Assembly (NCBI RefSeq): GCF_000834055.1
Contig: NZ_JXSQ01000008.1
Location: forward strand, 61,692 to 125,691
DNA length: 64,000 bases
DNA from: Leucobacter komagatae
GTDB taxonomy: Bacteria > Actinomycetota > Actinomycetes > Actinomycetales > Microbacteriaceae
Direction of reading: 5' to 3'
A model generated the notes under the pieces. That model was given only the letters and a program-made list of their open reading frames with translations, was not told the origin of the DNA and made no database searches. A program made the position numbers and the translations under genes. Positions 43,694 through 54,053 of the stretch are shown piece after piece. The number at the start of each line of letters is the position of its first letter. Position 1 is the first letter of the stretch.

Positions 43694-44491
43694 ATGACCA
43701 CGCTTCCACCCGAGGACGCCCGGCCCGCAGATGAGACGCCTGAGACGAACTCCAGCGCCCCCGGTTCCGGGGATGCTGAATCAGTCGACGCTGTCCCAGC
43801 CCCGGCCGCTGCAGAGGCCCCAGACGACGCTGCTGCCCAGGGAGATGGCCTCCCGGTTGGCGACCCTACAGCTCAGCCGAGCTACGCGCCGCCGCAGGCC
43901 CCAGCCGGTTTTGAACAGCCCCCATTCGGCGCACCGACGCCGCCACCACCTTACGGTGCGCCGCAGCAGCCATTCGGCGCTCCGCAGCCACCCCCCGGAT
44001 ACGCTCCCCAGGCCCCTGGCTTCGGAGCACCACAGCAGCCTGGCTACGGCGCACCACAGCAGCCAGGCTACGGCGCACCACAGCAGCCTGGCTACGGCGC
44101 ACCGCAACAGCCAGGCTACGGCGCACCGCAGGGGTACTACCAGCCGCAGAACGGTGCGACGAACCCGCTGTCGAACCTGACGGCCAACTACTGGCTGTCA
44201 GTATTCTTCTTCTGGATTCCTGCGCTCATTTTCTTCCTCGTTGAGAGCCCCAAGTCTTCGCCGCAGGTGCGCGCGCTCCACGCAGCAAACTTGAACTTTG
44301 CACTGCTGCGCACCGCTCTGCTGATTTTCGGCTGGATCTTCGCCGTGATTCCGGTGCTCGGGCCGCTGCTTGTCGGCGTAGCCCACCTTGCCGGTTTTGT
44401 GCTTCACATCATCGCGGCAACGAAGGTGGCCGAGACCTATCGCCAGGGCGGAACCGACCCGTTCCTCTTCAACGCCCCGATGGTGCGATAG
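43694..44491 (+). CDS. Pro/Gly/Gln-rich membrane protein with DUF4870-like domain
   Basis: A 265-residue protein. The acidic and Pro/Ala-rich N-terminus leads to a tract of GYGAPQQP octapeptides (about residues 110-145). The last 110 residues carry three hydrophobic helices of the DUF4870 type (NYWLSVFFFWIPALIFFLVE and the following helices). Pro/Gly-rich cytoplasmic tails of this kind are common in actinobacterial membrane proteins and tend to be disordered. AAAGGAG precedes the ATG. No partner gene is evident. Confidence 0.82.
   Translation: MTTLPPEDARPADETPETNSSAPGSGDAESVDAVPAPAAAEAPDDAAAQGDGLPVGDPTAQPSYAPPQAPAGFEQPPFGAPTPPPPYGAPQQPFGAPQPPPGYAPQAPGFGAPQQPGYGAPQQPGYGAPQQPGYGAPQQPGYGAPQGYYQPQNGATNPLSNLTANYWLSVFFFWIPALIFFLVESPKSSPQVRALHAANLNFALLRTALLIFGWIFAVIPVLGPLLVGVAHLAGFVLHIIAATKVAETYRQGGTDPFLFNAPMVR
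44024..44131 (+). repeat. 24-bp tandem repeat, four and a half units, in the DUF4870 gene
   Basis: Four units of GGCGCACCACAGCAGCC(T/A)GGCTAC plus half a unit encode GAPQQPGY repeats. Units differ by only a few bases, so copy number may vary between strains without changing frame. Confidence 0.9.
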
Positions 44492-44498
44492 CACCTCC

Positions 44499-44565
44499 CC
44501 CTCAGCCGTCAGCTGAGGGAACGAGCACAATTGCAGGCGGTTCGGGCGAAGCCCGGGCCGCCTGC
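44499..44565. terminator. Two hairpins between convergent genes
   Basis: CCCTCAGC-N5-GCTGAGGG (44499-44519) is followed by a compound hairpin GCAGGCGG, CGGGC-GAA-GCCCG, CCGCCTGC (44533-44565). They lie between the convergent DUF4870 and PGPGW genes. Confidence 0.7.
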
Positions 44566-44582
44566 GGTGTGTTGGGCTCGCC

Positions 44583-45071
44583 CTAGCCGGCCAGCCTCTC
44601 AGGATCCTCGCCGCGCCGCGGTGCCGCCTCTCCCGCACTCAACGGCTCGCTCACCTCGCGTTCCACGTCAATTGCGGCGACTGCCCGGCCGTCGCCGCGC
44701 GCGGGAGTGTTCTCCTGAGACACCGGCTCGTGGCCCGAGCGCCTCGAGGCGCGACGCGCGCGCCATGCGTTCCACCGCTCCCAGAAGCGAGCCAGGGCCC
44801 GTCGCAGCCAGCCGAGTATGCGCCGAGCCCAGTGGTATTCCGAGCCAAGCACGGTCAGCCCGATGAAGACGATCAACCAGCCTGGGCCTGGGAGTGGGAC
44901 AAGGATGAGGCCAATCACGACGATGAGCGCGCCAAGAACAGTGATCAGCGCTCGGTAGAGCACGTTGAGCCAGGGACGCTTGCGGATAGCGGACCGCCAG
45001 CGCGCCATAAACCGCGCGATCGGCTTTCCTAAGCGTTTCGCCTTGTCGGCATCGTCTTCTGGTCTCGTCAC
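44583..45071 (-). CDS. PGPGW-type small membrane protein (TIGR02611-like)
   Basis: A 162-residue protein. Two helices are joined by the signature VPLPGPGWLIVFIGLTVLG, followed by EYHWARRILGWLRR, the pattern of the actinobacterial TIGR02611/PGPGW family of unknown function. The C-terminal 60 residues are charged and Arg-rich, then acidic. The gene is alone and convergent with the DUF4870 gene. Confidence 0.85.
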   Translation of the reverse strand: MTRPEDDADKAKRLGKPIARFMARWRSAIRKRPWLNVLYRALITVLGALIVVIGLILVPLPGPGWLIVFIGLTVLGSEYHWARRILGWLRRALARFWERWNAWRARRASRRSGHEPVSQENTPARGDGRAVAAIDVEREVSEPLSAGEAAPRRGEDPERLAG

Positions 45072-45181
45072 ATTTCTCAGCGTACGGGGAGATTGCGGTG
45101 AATTCTCTCCATCTCAGGGTCGAGCAAGGGTTCTACCAGGGTTCGCGATGCCAGGCGACTCAGGCACTCGCCCTGCCATTA

Positions 45182-45225
45182 GTTGACGTACATCAACCAT
45201 CGAGATATAGTTGACCGTTATCAAC
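45182..45225 (+). promoter_or_regulatory. Two GTTGA-N6-TCAAC operators (MarR type)
   Basis: Identical 16-bp inverted repeats occur at 45182-45197 and 45210-45225, centres 28 bases apart. They cover the -35 box and the -10/start region of the MFS promoter. The MarR protein encoded at the end of the same operon is the obvious ligand. Confidence 0.85.
45183..45211 (+). promoter_or_regulatory. Promoter of the MFS-MarR operon (TTGACG-N17-TATAGT)
   Basis: A near-perfect housekeeping promoter with -35 TTGACG and -10 TATAGT at the optimal spacing of 17, overlapped by both operators. Confidence 0.85.
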
Positions 45226-45248
45226 TTTGAGAGGATCCTCACACCCGC

Positions 45249-47048
45249 ATGAGCCGTAGCACCCCCGCAGCACCTGCGGAAACCACACTTACAGAACAAC
45301 CCGAGATCCTCACTGGTCGCGCCAAGAACCTTGCGCTGGCCGGACTCTTTCTCGCTAACTTCGTATCGATGCTGGCAATGAACGTTGTCGGCACGTCGAT
45401 GCCGATTATCATCGCCGACATCGGCGGCACCCAGGCTGCCTTTACCTGGGTCGTCACCGCGACGATGCTCGCGAGCGCGATCGCAACTCCCATCTGGGGC
45501 AAGCTCGCAGACCTCACGAGCAAGAAGGTGCTGCTCCAGGTAGCACTCATCATCTTCATCCTGGCCTCAGCGATGGCCGGGTTCGCACAGGACGCCTCCT
45601 GGCTCATCACCTTCCGCGTGTTCCAGGGAATCGGCGTCGGCGGTCTTGGTGCACTCGCCCAGATCGTCCTCGCAGAGATCGTCAGCCCACGCGAGCGCGG
45701 CAAGTACATGGGTATCCTCGGCGCAATCATGGCCGTTGCAACCGTCGGTGGCCCCCTCCTCGGCGGGCTCCTCACCGACACCATCGGCTGGCGCTGGAAC
45801 TTCTACGTTGCAGCCCCCATCGCAATCGTCGCGATCATCATGCTGCAGCGCACGCTTCACTTGCCGACGACCAAGCGCAAGATCAAGATCGACTACTGGG
45901 GCGCAACGCTCATCTCGCTTGGCTTCTCCAGCATCCTCATCTGGGTCACGCTTGCCGGCAGCAACTTCGAGTGGTGGTCTTGGCAGACCGTGCTGATGGT
46001 TGGCGGCGGCGTTGCAGCGCTCGTCGCGGCCGTCTTCGTTGAGCTGAACGTCGAAGAGCCGCTTATCCCGATGACGCTGTTCAAGAACCGCACCTTTACG
46101 ATGGCATCAATCGCATCCATCGCGGTCGGCCTTGCCATGATGGGCACCGCGGTGTTCCTTGGCCAGTACATGCAGCTGGCCCGTGGCCGATCGGTGATCG
46201 AGTCGAGCCTGCTCACCCTTCCCATGATGGGCGGCCTGCTCATCGCTTCGACCATCGTGGGCCAGCTGATCACTCGCACCGGCAAATGGAAGCGCTACAT
46301 GGTTGTCGGCGCGGTCGCGCTGCTGGCAGGGCTCTTGCTCATGGGCCAGCTCCGCTATGACACGAACTACTGGTACGTTGGCATCTCCATGGCCGTCCTT
46401 GGCGCCGGCGTCGGCATGACGATGCAGAACCTCGTGCTCGTGGTGCAGAACACGGTCTCGCCCACTGAGATGGGCGTCGCGAGCTCAGCAGTGACCTTCT
46501 TCCGCACCGTTGGCGGCACCGCAGGCATCTCGGTGATGGGCGCGATACTTGGCCACCAGGTTTCTTCCTATGTCGCGGAAGGGCTCAAGAAGCTCCCCCC
46601 GAAGGACCTGGTCGGAGCTGAGATGCTCGCCGACGGCAAGCTCCCGAAGATCGCTGAACTCACCGCCCCGATTCGAGACGTTGTTGAGTCTGCCTACGGG
46701 CACGCGATCGGCAATATCTTTCTCGCGGCATCCCCCGTCGCGATCATCGCGCTGATCGCTATCATCATGATCCCGAATATTCCGCTCAACACGAAGAGCA
46801 ACGCCGAGCGGATCGCGGAACTGCAGGAGGCTGAATCCGCGCTGAGCGGGACGGGTGAGAACGGGGACAGCGGTACGATCAAGACGAAGCCGGCGAGCCG
46901 TGTGCTGATTGACACGACCGGGCCGATCATGCTCCCACAACCACCGCCCTGGTACGGACCGGACCCCCTGAAGAAAGGGACGATGAATCATGACCTCGAC
47001 AGCACCAGAAGAGGAAATCGTCGCGGGGATCATCTCCGAGTTCTCTGA
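45249..47048 (+). CDS. MFS drug exporter, DHA2 (EmrB/QacA) family
   Basis: A 599-residue transporter with about 14 helices. Motif A (GKLADLTSKKVLLQ) follows helix 2, and motif C-like GILGAIMAVATVGGPLLGGLL lies in helix 5, identifying proton-driven DHA2 multidrug exporters. The hydrophilic C-terminal tail is about 80 residues. Its last 59 bases overlap the marR gene. Promoter and operators indicate repression by that MarR protein, relieved by a drug-like ligand. Confidence 0.93.
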   Translation: MSRSTPAAPAETTLTEQPEILTGRAKNLALAGLFLANFVSMLAMNVVGTSMPIIIADIGGTQAAFTWVVTATMLASAIATPIWGKLADLTSKKVLLQVALIIFILASAMAGFAQDASWLITFRVFQGIGVGGLGALAQIVLAEIVSPRERGKYMGILGAIMAVATVGGPLLGGLLTDTIGWRWNFYVAAPIAIVAIIMLQRTLHLPTTKRKIKIDYWGATLISLGFSSILIWVTLAGSNFEWWSWQTVLMVGGGVAALVAAVFVELNVEEPLIPMTLFKNRTFTMASIASIAVGLAMMGTAVFLGQYMQLARGRSVIESSLLTLPMMGGLLIASTIVGQLITRTGKWKRYMVVGAVALLAGLLLMGQLRYDTNYWYVGISMAVLGAGVGMTMQNLVLVVQNTVSPTEMGVASSAVTFFRTVGGTAGISVMGAILGHQVSSYVAEGLKKLPPKDLVGAEMLADGKLPKIAELTAPIRDVVESAYGHAIGNIFLAASPVAIIALIAIIMIPNIPLNTKSNAERIAELQEAESALSGTGENGDSGTIKTKPASRVLIDTTGPIMLPQPPPWYGPDPLKKGTMNHDLDSTRRGNRRGDHLRVL

Positions 47049-47508
47049 GGCGTTTGCCTTCTCACGCACCCGCTGGACCCGCTACGCCAACGAGGTAAGC
47101 ACGGAAATCAGCGGCCTGAGCATGATCGTGCTGCAGATCATCTACCGACGCGGGCCCATTACCGCGACGGGTATCGGGCACTGGCTCGAGATGGACAAGT
47201 CTCTAGTGAGTCGACATGTTGCGAAGCTTCGCGACCTCGGGCTTGTTGAAGCTACGGAGTCACCCGAGGACCGGCGCGTGCAGCTGCTCACCGTGAGCGA
47301 GCATGCTTCTGGGCTACTGGGGGACGTGCGGGAGCGGTGGTCGAACGCGTATCGCGAGCGACTCGCCGATTGGAGCGAGGAAGAGCTCGAGTCGCTGCGC
47401 TCCGGCCTGCATCGCTTCAACGCGGCGGCGGACGCCGCCCCGTATGATGGGCCAGCTGCGCGGTGCTCGCGCCACGCAGCAGAGGAAACCAGGGAAGCGA
47501 CGGGCTAA
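46990..47508 (+). CDS. MarR-family transcriptional regulator
   Basis: A 172-residue winged-helix regulator. GPITATGIGHWLEMDKSLVSRHVAKLRDLGLVE is the recognition helix region and SPEDRRVQLLTVSE the wing. It is encoded last in the MFS operon, overlapping the exporter gene by 59 bases in another frame. AAAGGG precedes its ATG. It probably represses the shared promoter through the two GTTGA-N6-TCAAC sites. Confidence 0.92.
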   Translation: MTSTAPEEEIVAGIISEFSEAFAFSRTRWTRYANEVSTEISGLSMIVLQIIYRRGPITATGIGHWLEMDKSLVSRHVAKLRDLGLVEATESPEDRRVQLLTVSEHASGLLGDVRERWSNAYRERLADWSEEELESLRSGLHRFNAAADAAPYDGPAARCSRHAAEETREATG

Positions 47509-47525
47509 CCCGCTCTGCTCCGATA

Positions 47526-47573
47526 CCCGGCGGGCATTCGATGACGTTCACGTCGAATGCCCGCCGGGTTTTT
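47526..47573 (+). terminator. Intrinsic terminator after marR
   Basis: A perfect 16-bp stem, CCCGGCGGGCATTCGA with its complement, closes on an 11-base loop and is followed by five T bases. Confidence 0.92.
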
Positions 47574-47578
47574 CGCGC

Positions 47579-48532
47579 CTACTCCGCCTTCGGCATTGAC
47601 CCCGCAGCCGCGTCGAGTGCGGCTCGGCTTGGCGGATTCGCGCCAGCTGCCGAGACCGCGATCGCAGCGGCGTGTGCGGCCCGGGAGAGCACCGCTTCGA
47701 GCTCAAGTTCGACGCCCGCGAGCGAGAGCTCGAGCAAGCTGGCGATCAGACAGGCCATGAACGAATCCCCGGCGCTGATCGTGTCAGCTACGACTACCGG
47801 CACGGCTGAAATGCGAGTCATTCCCGAAGCGCTCACAGCGAGCGCGCCCTCTCCACCGAGCGTCACTACAACAATGCGGGGGCCGAGTTCTCGTATCGAG
47901 CTGGCGGCCTGCTCCGGAGCACAGCCAGGGTAGAGCCACGCTGCGTCCTCGTCACTGAGCTTCACAAGATCTGCGACCTTCGCGGCTTCGACAAAGCGCC
48001 CGAGCGCGGCGTCACGGTCCCCGAGTAGCGATGGCCGAATGTTCGGGTCCAGCGTGATGAGGCAGTCGGCGGCGCGTTCGCGAAGCACCCGCAGCACCTC
48101 GGTGCCCCCGGGCTCGAGGAACAGTCCGATTGACCCTGCGTGCACGAGGTCGACCGCTCGCGTCTCCGCGGCAGGGAGCGTCCACGCGATATCGAATGAG
48201 TAGCTCGCACTGCCGTCAGAGGCGATCGTGGCAAGCGCCGTCGAGGTGGCGCCGGCATGCCACGAGGCCGGGAGCAGCTCGACGGACTCCGCTGCGAGAA
48301 GTGCGGCAATGCGCTCGCCCCTGTCGTCGCGCCCAACGCTCGTGAGGAGCTCCGCCCGCAGGCCGAGCCGCGCAACGCCGATTGCAGTGTTCGTTGGACT
48401 CCCCCCAACGTATTCCCGGCGAATCCCCGCATCGTCGATGATGTCAACGAGGGCCTCCCCGATGAGCAGCGCGCTGCCCGTCGTCGTGGCGCCTTCGCCC
48501 GGTCGCGTTCCACGGCGGTCAGTCGAGCTCAC
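47579..48532 (-). CDS. PfkB-family carbohydrate kinase (fructokinase-like)
   Basis: A 317-residue ribokinase-fold kinase. Signature 1 is GGSPTNTAIGVARLG and the ATP-site signature 2 is DTISAGDSFMACLIASLL, containing the catalytic Asp. The opening LLIGEALVDII is typical of bacterial fructokinases. It diverges from the lacI gene of the sugar-uptake locus and likely phosphorylates the imported sugar, which with the isomerase-like protein points to fructose or mannose. Which hexose is used cannot be decided from the sequence. Confidence 0.88.
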   Translation of the reverse strand: MSSTDRRGTRPGEGATTTGSALLIGEALVDIIDDAGIRREYVGGSPTNTAIGVARLGLRAELLTSVGRDDRGERIAALLAAESVELLPASWHAGATSTALATIASDGSASYSFDIAWTLPAAETRAVDLVHAGSIGLFLEPGGTEVLRVLRERAADCLITLDPNIRPSLLGDRDAALGRFVEAAKVADLVKLSDEDAAWLYPGCAPEQAASSIRELGPRIVVVTLGGEGALAVSASGMTRISAVPVVVADTISAGDSFMACLIASLLELSLAGVELELEAVLSRAAHAAAIAVSAAGANPPSRAALDAAAGSMPKAE

Positions 48533-48624
48533 ACGGTCTCCAGTCGTCTCACGGTGTCAGGTGCGTTGGCCGCCTGCAGCACGAGCCACTACTTGGCCTC
48601 AGCGCCTTCCCCACCGTACAGTGG

Positions 48625-48642
48625 GATGTGAACGTGCACAAT
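48625..48642 (+). promoter_or_regulatory. LacI-type operator at the lacI promoter
   Basis: GATGTGAACGTGCACAAT matches the palindrome upstream of the ABC operon (49751) in 15 of 18 positions. It lies just downstream of a -10-like TACAGT (48617-48622), with TTGGCC 18 bases before. This implies autorepression. Confidence 0.75.
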
Positions 48643-48702
48643 GGCACGGAACATCAAACGAAACATGGGACCGGGTTGGTTCAGCAAGAGCACAGAGCAC
48701 GG

Positions 48703-49707
48703 ATGTCGAGCATCCGCGATGTGGCGCGCCTTGCTGGAGTTTCGCACCAGACGGTTTCTCGGGTGATCAACGAACACCCAAGCGTACGTGAGGGAACCAG
48801 GCAGCGAGTACTCGACGCGATCGCCCAGCTCGATTATCGCCCGAACGTTGCAGCACGCGCGCTCGTCACCAATAGCCTCAACCTCATCGGCGTACTGTCG
48901 GCTACGACTGGCGAGTTTGGGGCCACCTCATCGCTCACAGCGATCGAGGAGGCGGCTCGCGCCGCAGGCTACTCAGTGACAACACTCAACCTCCCCGACG
49001 TGTCAGCGGACTCGATCCATGCCGCGGTGCGTCAGCTGCAGAACGAGCGCGTGGACGGGCTCATCGCACTCGCGCCACAGGCTCGAGTGTCGCACGTGCT
49101 CGCGGGGATGCGCGCGGATATCCCAATCGTGACGCTGCAAACCGCCTCGGGTGCGACCGCGGAGACGCTCTCGGCAGACCAGGTCGCGGGTGCACGACTC
49201 GCCACCGAGCATCTGATTTCGCTCGGACACCGGGACGTCGTGCACCTTGCCGGCCCACAGGACTGGGTCGAGGCTGAGTCTCGAATGCAGGGCTACCTCG
49301 ACGCGATGCTTGACGCCGATATCAGCCCATTTCCTCCGGTACGTGGCGACTGGACCGCTGATTTTGGCCACACCGCCGGCGTGGAACTCGCGCACCGCGG
49401 AGACATGACGGCGGTGTTCGTTGCCAATGACGTCATGGCGATCGGCTTGATACACGGCTTCCGCGACATGGGGCTCGAGGTGCCACGTGACGTGAGCGTT
49501 GTGAGCTTTGATGACATCCCTGTCGCCGCGCATGTGACGCCAGCGCTCACAACGGTGCACCAGGACTTCCAGGCGCTCGGGCGACGGGCTCTGCTGCTGC
49601 TGCTCGCGGAGATTCGCGGGGAGACGCCGCCGGTACTCGAACCGGCGCACCCGCGCCTCATCGTTCGCGACTCAACCGCCACGCCACACACCGTTACACA
49701 ACCGTAG
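48703..49707 (+). CDS. LacI-family repressor of the sugar ABC operon
   Basis: A 334-residue repressor. The N-terminal helix-turn-helix and hinge are SIRDVARLAGVSHQTVSRVINEHPSV and YRPNVAARALVT, followed by a periplasmic-binding-protein-like sugar domain. The ATG at 48703 begins directly at the HTH. A GTG at 48628 would add 25 residues; it overlaps the operator but lies five bases after a -10 box, so a leaderless longer form cannot be excluded. It probably binds the matching palindromes at 48625 and 49751 and releases them on sugar binding. Confidence 0.9.
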   Translation: MSSIRDVARLAGVSHQTVSRVINEHPSVREGTRQRVLDAIAQLDYRPNVAARALVTNSLNLIGVLSATTGEFGATSSLTAIEEAARAAGYSVTTLNLPDVSADSIHAAVRQLQNERVDGLIALAPQARVSHVLAGMRADIPIVTLQTASGATAETLSADQVAGARLATEHLISLGHRDVVHLAGPQDWVEAESRMQGYLDAMLDADISPFPPVRGDWTADFGHTAGVELAHRGDMTAVFVANDVMAIGLIHGFRDMGLEVPRDVSVVSFDDIPVAAHVTPALTTVHQDFQALGRRALLLLLAEIRGETPPVLEPAHPRLIVRDSTATPHTVTQP

Positions 49708-49719
49708 TCAACCTGCTGC

Positions 49720-49748
49720 TTGACAACTCGTCTTGCGGAGTCCATTCT
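49720..49748 (+). promoter_or_regulatory. Promoter of the sugar ABC operon
   Basis: A perfect TTGACA (49720-49725), then 17 bases and a weak CATTCT (49743-49748), immediately before the operator. The weak -10 may mean that an activator or other input is needed. Confidence 0.5.
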
Positions 49749-49750
49749 CG

Positions 49751-49768
49751 AATGTGAACGTTCACATT
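49751..49768 (+). promoter_or_regulatory. LacI-type operator before the sugar ABC operon
   Basis: A perfect 18-bp palindrome, AATGTGAACGTTCACATT, with a central CG as in LacI-family operators. It lies at the predicted transcription start. Confidence 0.88.
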
Positions 49769-49819
49769 ATGTGTTCATCTTCGATCACACTGCATGACCA
49801 TGAGGCAAAGAAGGCTCAC

Positions 49820-51384
<1,565 letters not shown>

Positions 51385-51388
<4 letters not shown>

Positions 51389-52776
51389 CCACACAGCATG
51401 ACTCAACAGGTTTTCACTTCAGTGACTTGAAGAAGATGTTTGGGGGCGGAAACTCCGTCGGTAGACAGCTCGGCATTCTTGGCAGCCTGATCGTCATCAT
51501 CGTGATCTTCCAGGTGCTCACGTTCATGATCCGAGGCACCGGCCTCACCCTGTCGAGCGGCAACCTCATCAACGTCGTCAACCAGTACTCATACATTCTG
51601 ATTCTTGCGATCGGCATGGTGATGGTAATCATCATGGGCCATATCGACCTTTCCGTTGGCTCCGTCGCCGCGTTTGTCGGGGTCGTCGTCGCGAAGTCAA
51701 TGAGTGAGTGGAACGTTCCGTGGCCGCTCGCGATCGTCCTCGGCCTCGTGCTCGGGGCGCTGGTCGGAGCGTGGCAGGGCTTCTGGGTCGCCTACGTTGG
51801 CGTCCCAGCCTTCATCGTCACCCTCGCAGGAATGCTCCTCTTCCGCGGGGCAAACCAGTGGGTGGGTGATTCAACCACCATCTCCGTACCCCGCGAGTTC
51901 ACCGTGATCGGTGCGGGCTATCTGCCCGAGCTGCCGATCGGTGTGCCGTTCAACGTCTTGACCATGCTGTTGGCGGCGCTCGCGGCAGTGTGGGTCATCT
52001 ATTTCGAGTTCCGCCTCCGGAGCAAGCAGCAGCGGGCTGGAGCCGAGATTGCACCACTCTGGGTGAGCGTCACCAAGGTGGTCCTGCTCACTGCCGTGCT
52101 CCTTGGCGCAGGGTGGCTGTTCGCCACGGGGCGCACGGGCACCAGCTTCCCAATCTCGGGTCTCATCCTCGTCGCCCTCGTGATCATCTACTCGTTCATC
52201 ACGAACCGAACCGTCGCTGGCCGCCACGTGTACGCAGTCGGCGGGAACCGCCAGGCTGCGCGCCTTTCCGGAGTGAAAGACCGCAGGGTTGACTTCTTCG
52301 TGATGATGAACATGTCAGTGCTCGCCGCGGTTGCAGGGATGATCTATGTGGCTCGCGCGACCGCCTCCGGCCCGCAGGACGGCAACGGCTGGGAGCTCGA
52401 CGCTATCGCCTCAGTCTTCATCGGCGGTGCTGCCGTCTCCGGCGGTATCGGCACTGTGATTGGTTCGATTATCGGCGGCTTGGTCATGGCGTTCCTCAAC
52501 AACGGTCTGCAGTTGCTCGGCGTCGGCGCCGACCTCGTGTCCATGATCAAGGGGCTCGTGCTGCTCCTCGCCGTTGGTATCGATGTTCTCAACAAGAGCC
52601 AAGGTCGCCCCTCGGTGATCGGGTTCCTCACCCGCGGGAGAAACCGCGGCAACTTCGATGCGGACTCCGCTGATCCCGGAACGTATCGTATCCAGACTCT
52701 CGGCAACGAAGCCGAGCTCGAAAAGACCGCGGAGCCCACTGGGGGCGGTCTTGACACAGAAAAGGGAAACAAGTGA
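51385..52776 (+). CDS. CUT2-family sugar ABC transporter permease (GguB/XylH-like)
   Basis: A 463-residue permease with about ten helices. The conserved GHIDLSVGSVAAFVGVVVA and a VGGNRQAARLSGV loop are typical of CUT2 permeases such as XylH, MmsB and GguB. A hydrophilic insert (about 205-230) separates two helix groups, and the charged C-terminal tail is about 50 residues. ATGA overlaps at both ends tie it to the ATPase and the binding protein. Confidence 0.94.
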
Positions 52777-53897
52777 ACAAGAGACGATTCCTTCTGGCGA
52801 CCCTCGCCCTCGGCGCTTCCGCCGCACTCGCGCTCACCGGCTGCTCCTCTGAGCGTGGCGGCGACACGGGCTCCGACTCCGGTTCTGAAGCAACTGGCGG
52901 GTTCGATGCCGGTGCAACCATTGGCGTTGCACTTCCCGACAAGACTTCGGAGAACTGGGTACTTGCTGGCCAGCTCTTCGAAGATGGACTGAAGGATGCC
53001 GGTTTCAAGGCAGACGTTCAGTACGCACCCGCGACGAACACGGTCGCCGAGCAACAGAATCAGATCCAGGCTATGGTTACGGCCGGCGCCAAGGTCATCG
53101 TCATCGGCGCGAAGGACGGAAAGCAGCTCTCGACGCAGGTCGAAGCAGCGCACGATGCTGGCGCAATTGTTATCGCCTACGACCGGCTCATCGAGAACAC
53201 TGAGGCCGTCGACTACTACGTGGCATTCGACAACTTCAAGGTCGGTCAGCTCCAGGGGCAGGCCCTTCTCGAAGGACTCGACTCCCGCGCCGACCACGAC
53301 GCACCGTACAACGTTGAGCTGTTCTCGGGTTCACCTGACGATGCAAACTCTGCGGTGTTCTTCAACGGGGCAATGGACGTGCTCCAGCCGAAGATTGACG
53401 ACGGCACGCTCGTTGTTTCCTCGGGCCAGGTCGAGATTGCGCAGACTGCCACTGAAGGCTGGAAGGCTGAAAACGCCCAACGCCGCATGGACTCGCTGCT
53501 CACGTCGAGCTACGGCGACAAGACGCTCGACGGCGTGCTCTCACCGAACGACACGCTCGCTCGCGCCATTCTGACCTCAGCCGAGCAGGCGGGCAAGCCG
53601 CTACCGGTCGTGACCGGTCAGGATTCCGAGGTTGAGTCGGTGAAGTCCATTCTTGAGGGCAAGCAGTACTCCACCATCAACAAGGACACCGCGCTTCTCG
53701 TGGAGCAGACGATCAAGATGATCCAGGAAGCTCAGGAGGGTAAGGATGTTTCGGTGAACGACACCGAACAGTACGACAACCTCGTGAAGATTGTCCCCGC
53801 GTACCTCCTCGATCCCGTGATCGTCACGAAGGAAAATGCCGCTGAGGCCTACAAGAACGTTCCGAGCTTGCTCGCGATCGTAGAGGCAGCGAAGTAG
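52773..53897 (+). CDS. ChvE-like sugar-binding lipoprotein
   Basis: A 374-residue periplasmic-binding-type lipoprotein with lipobox ALTGC at residue 24. IGVALPDKTSENWVLAGQ and SGSPDDANSAVFFNGAMDVLQP match the ChvE/multiple sugar-binding family. It delivers a monosaccharide to the CUT2 permease. Translation begins at a GTG overlapping the permease stop. A hairpin at 53921-53976 follows and may set protein ratios in the operon. Confidence 0.93.
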   Translation: MNKRRFLLATLALGASAALALTGCSSERGGDTGSDSGSEATGGFDAGATIGVALPDKTSENWVLAGQLFEDGLKDAGFKADVQYAPATNTVAEQQNQIQAMVTAGAKVIVIGAKDGKQLSTQVEAAHDAGAIVIAYDRLIENTEAVDYYVAFDNFKVGQLQGQALLEGLDSRADHDAPYNVELFSGSPDDANSAVFFNGAMDVLQPKIDDGTLVVSSGQVEIAQTATEGWKAENAQRRMDSLLTSSYGDKTLDGVLSPNDTLARAILTSAEQAGKPLPVVTGQDSEVESVKSILEGKQYSTINKDTALLVEQTIKMIQEAQEGKDVSVNDTEQYDNLVKIVPAYLLDPVIVTKENAAEAYKNVPSLLAIVEAAK

Positions 53898-53920
53898 CGC
53901 AGCGCAACGCTGGACTTGAC

Positions 53921-53976
53921 GCCATCGGAGACGGTTTGGGAGCGCGGTACACGTGCCCCAACCGTCTCCGGTGGCG
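53921..53976 (+). terminator. Hairpin after the binding-protein gene
   Basis: GGAGACGGTT and AACCGTCTCC form a strong stem (53927-53936 and 53960-53969), extended by CGCC/GGCG flanks. No T tract follows, so it is likely an attenuator or RNA-stabilising element before the isomerase-like gene. Confidence 0.6.
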
Positions 53977-54053
53977 TCGATCCGCCACCACCCTCGCTGC
54001 CGCAGCATCACCGCCCGCCCCCAGCTGACCGCCTTGAACGAATTGGAAGACCC

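Noticed and set aside
49733..49819. Upstream start for the CUT2 ATPase
   Set aside because: It would place the LacI palindrome and promoter inside the coding region. The ATG at 49820 has a ribosome-binding site and gives the normal N-terminus.
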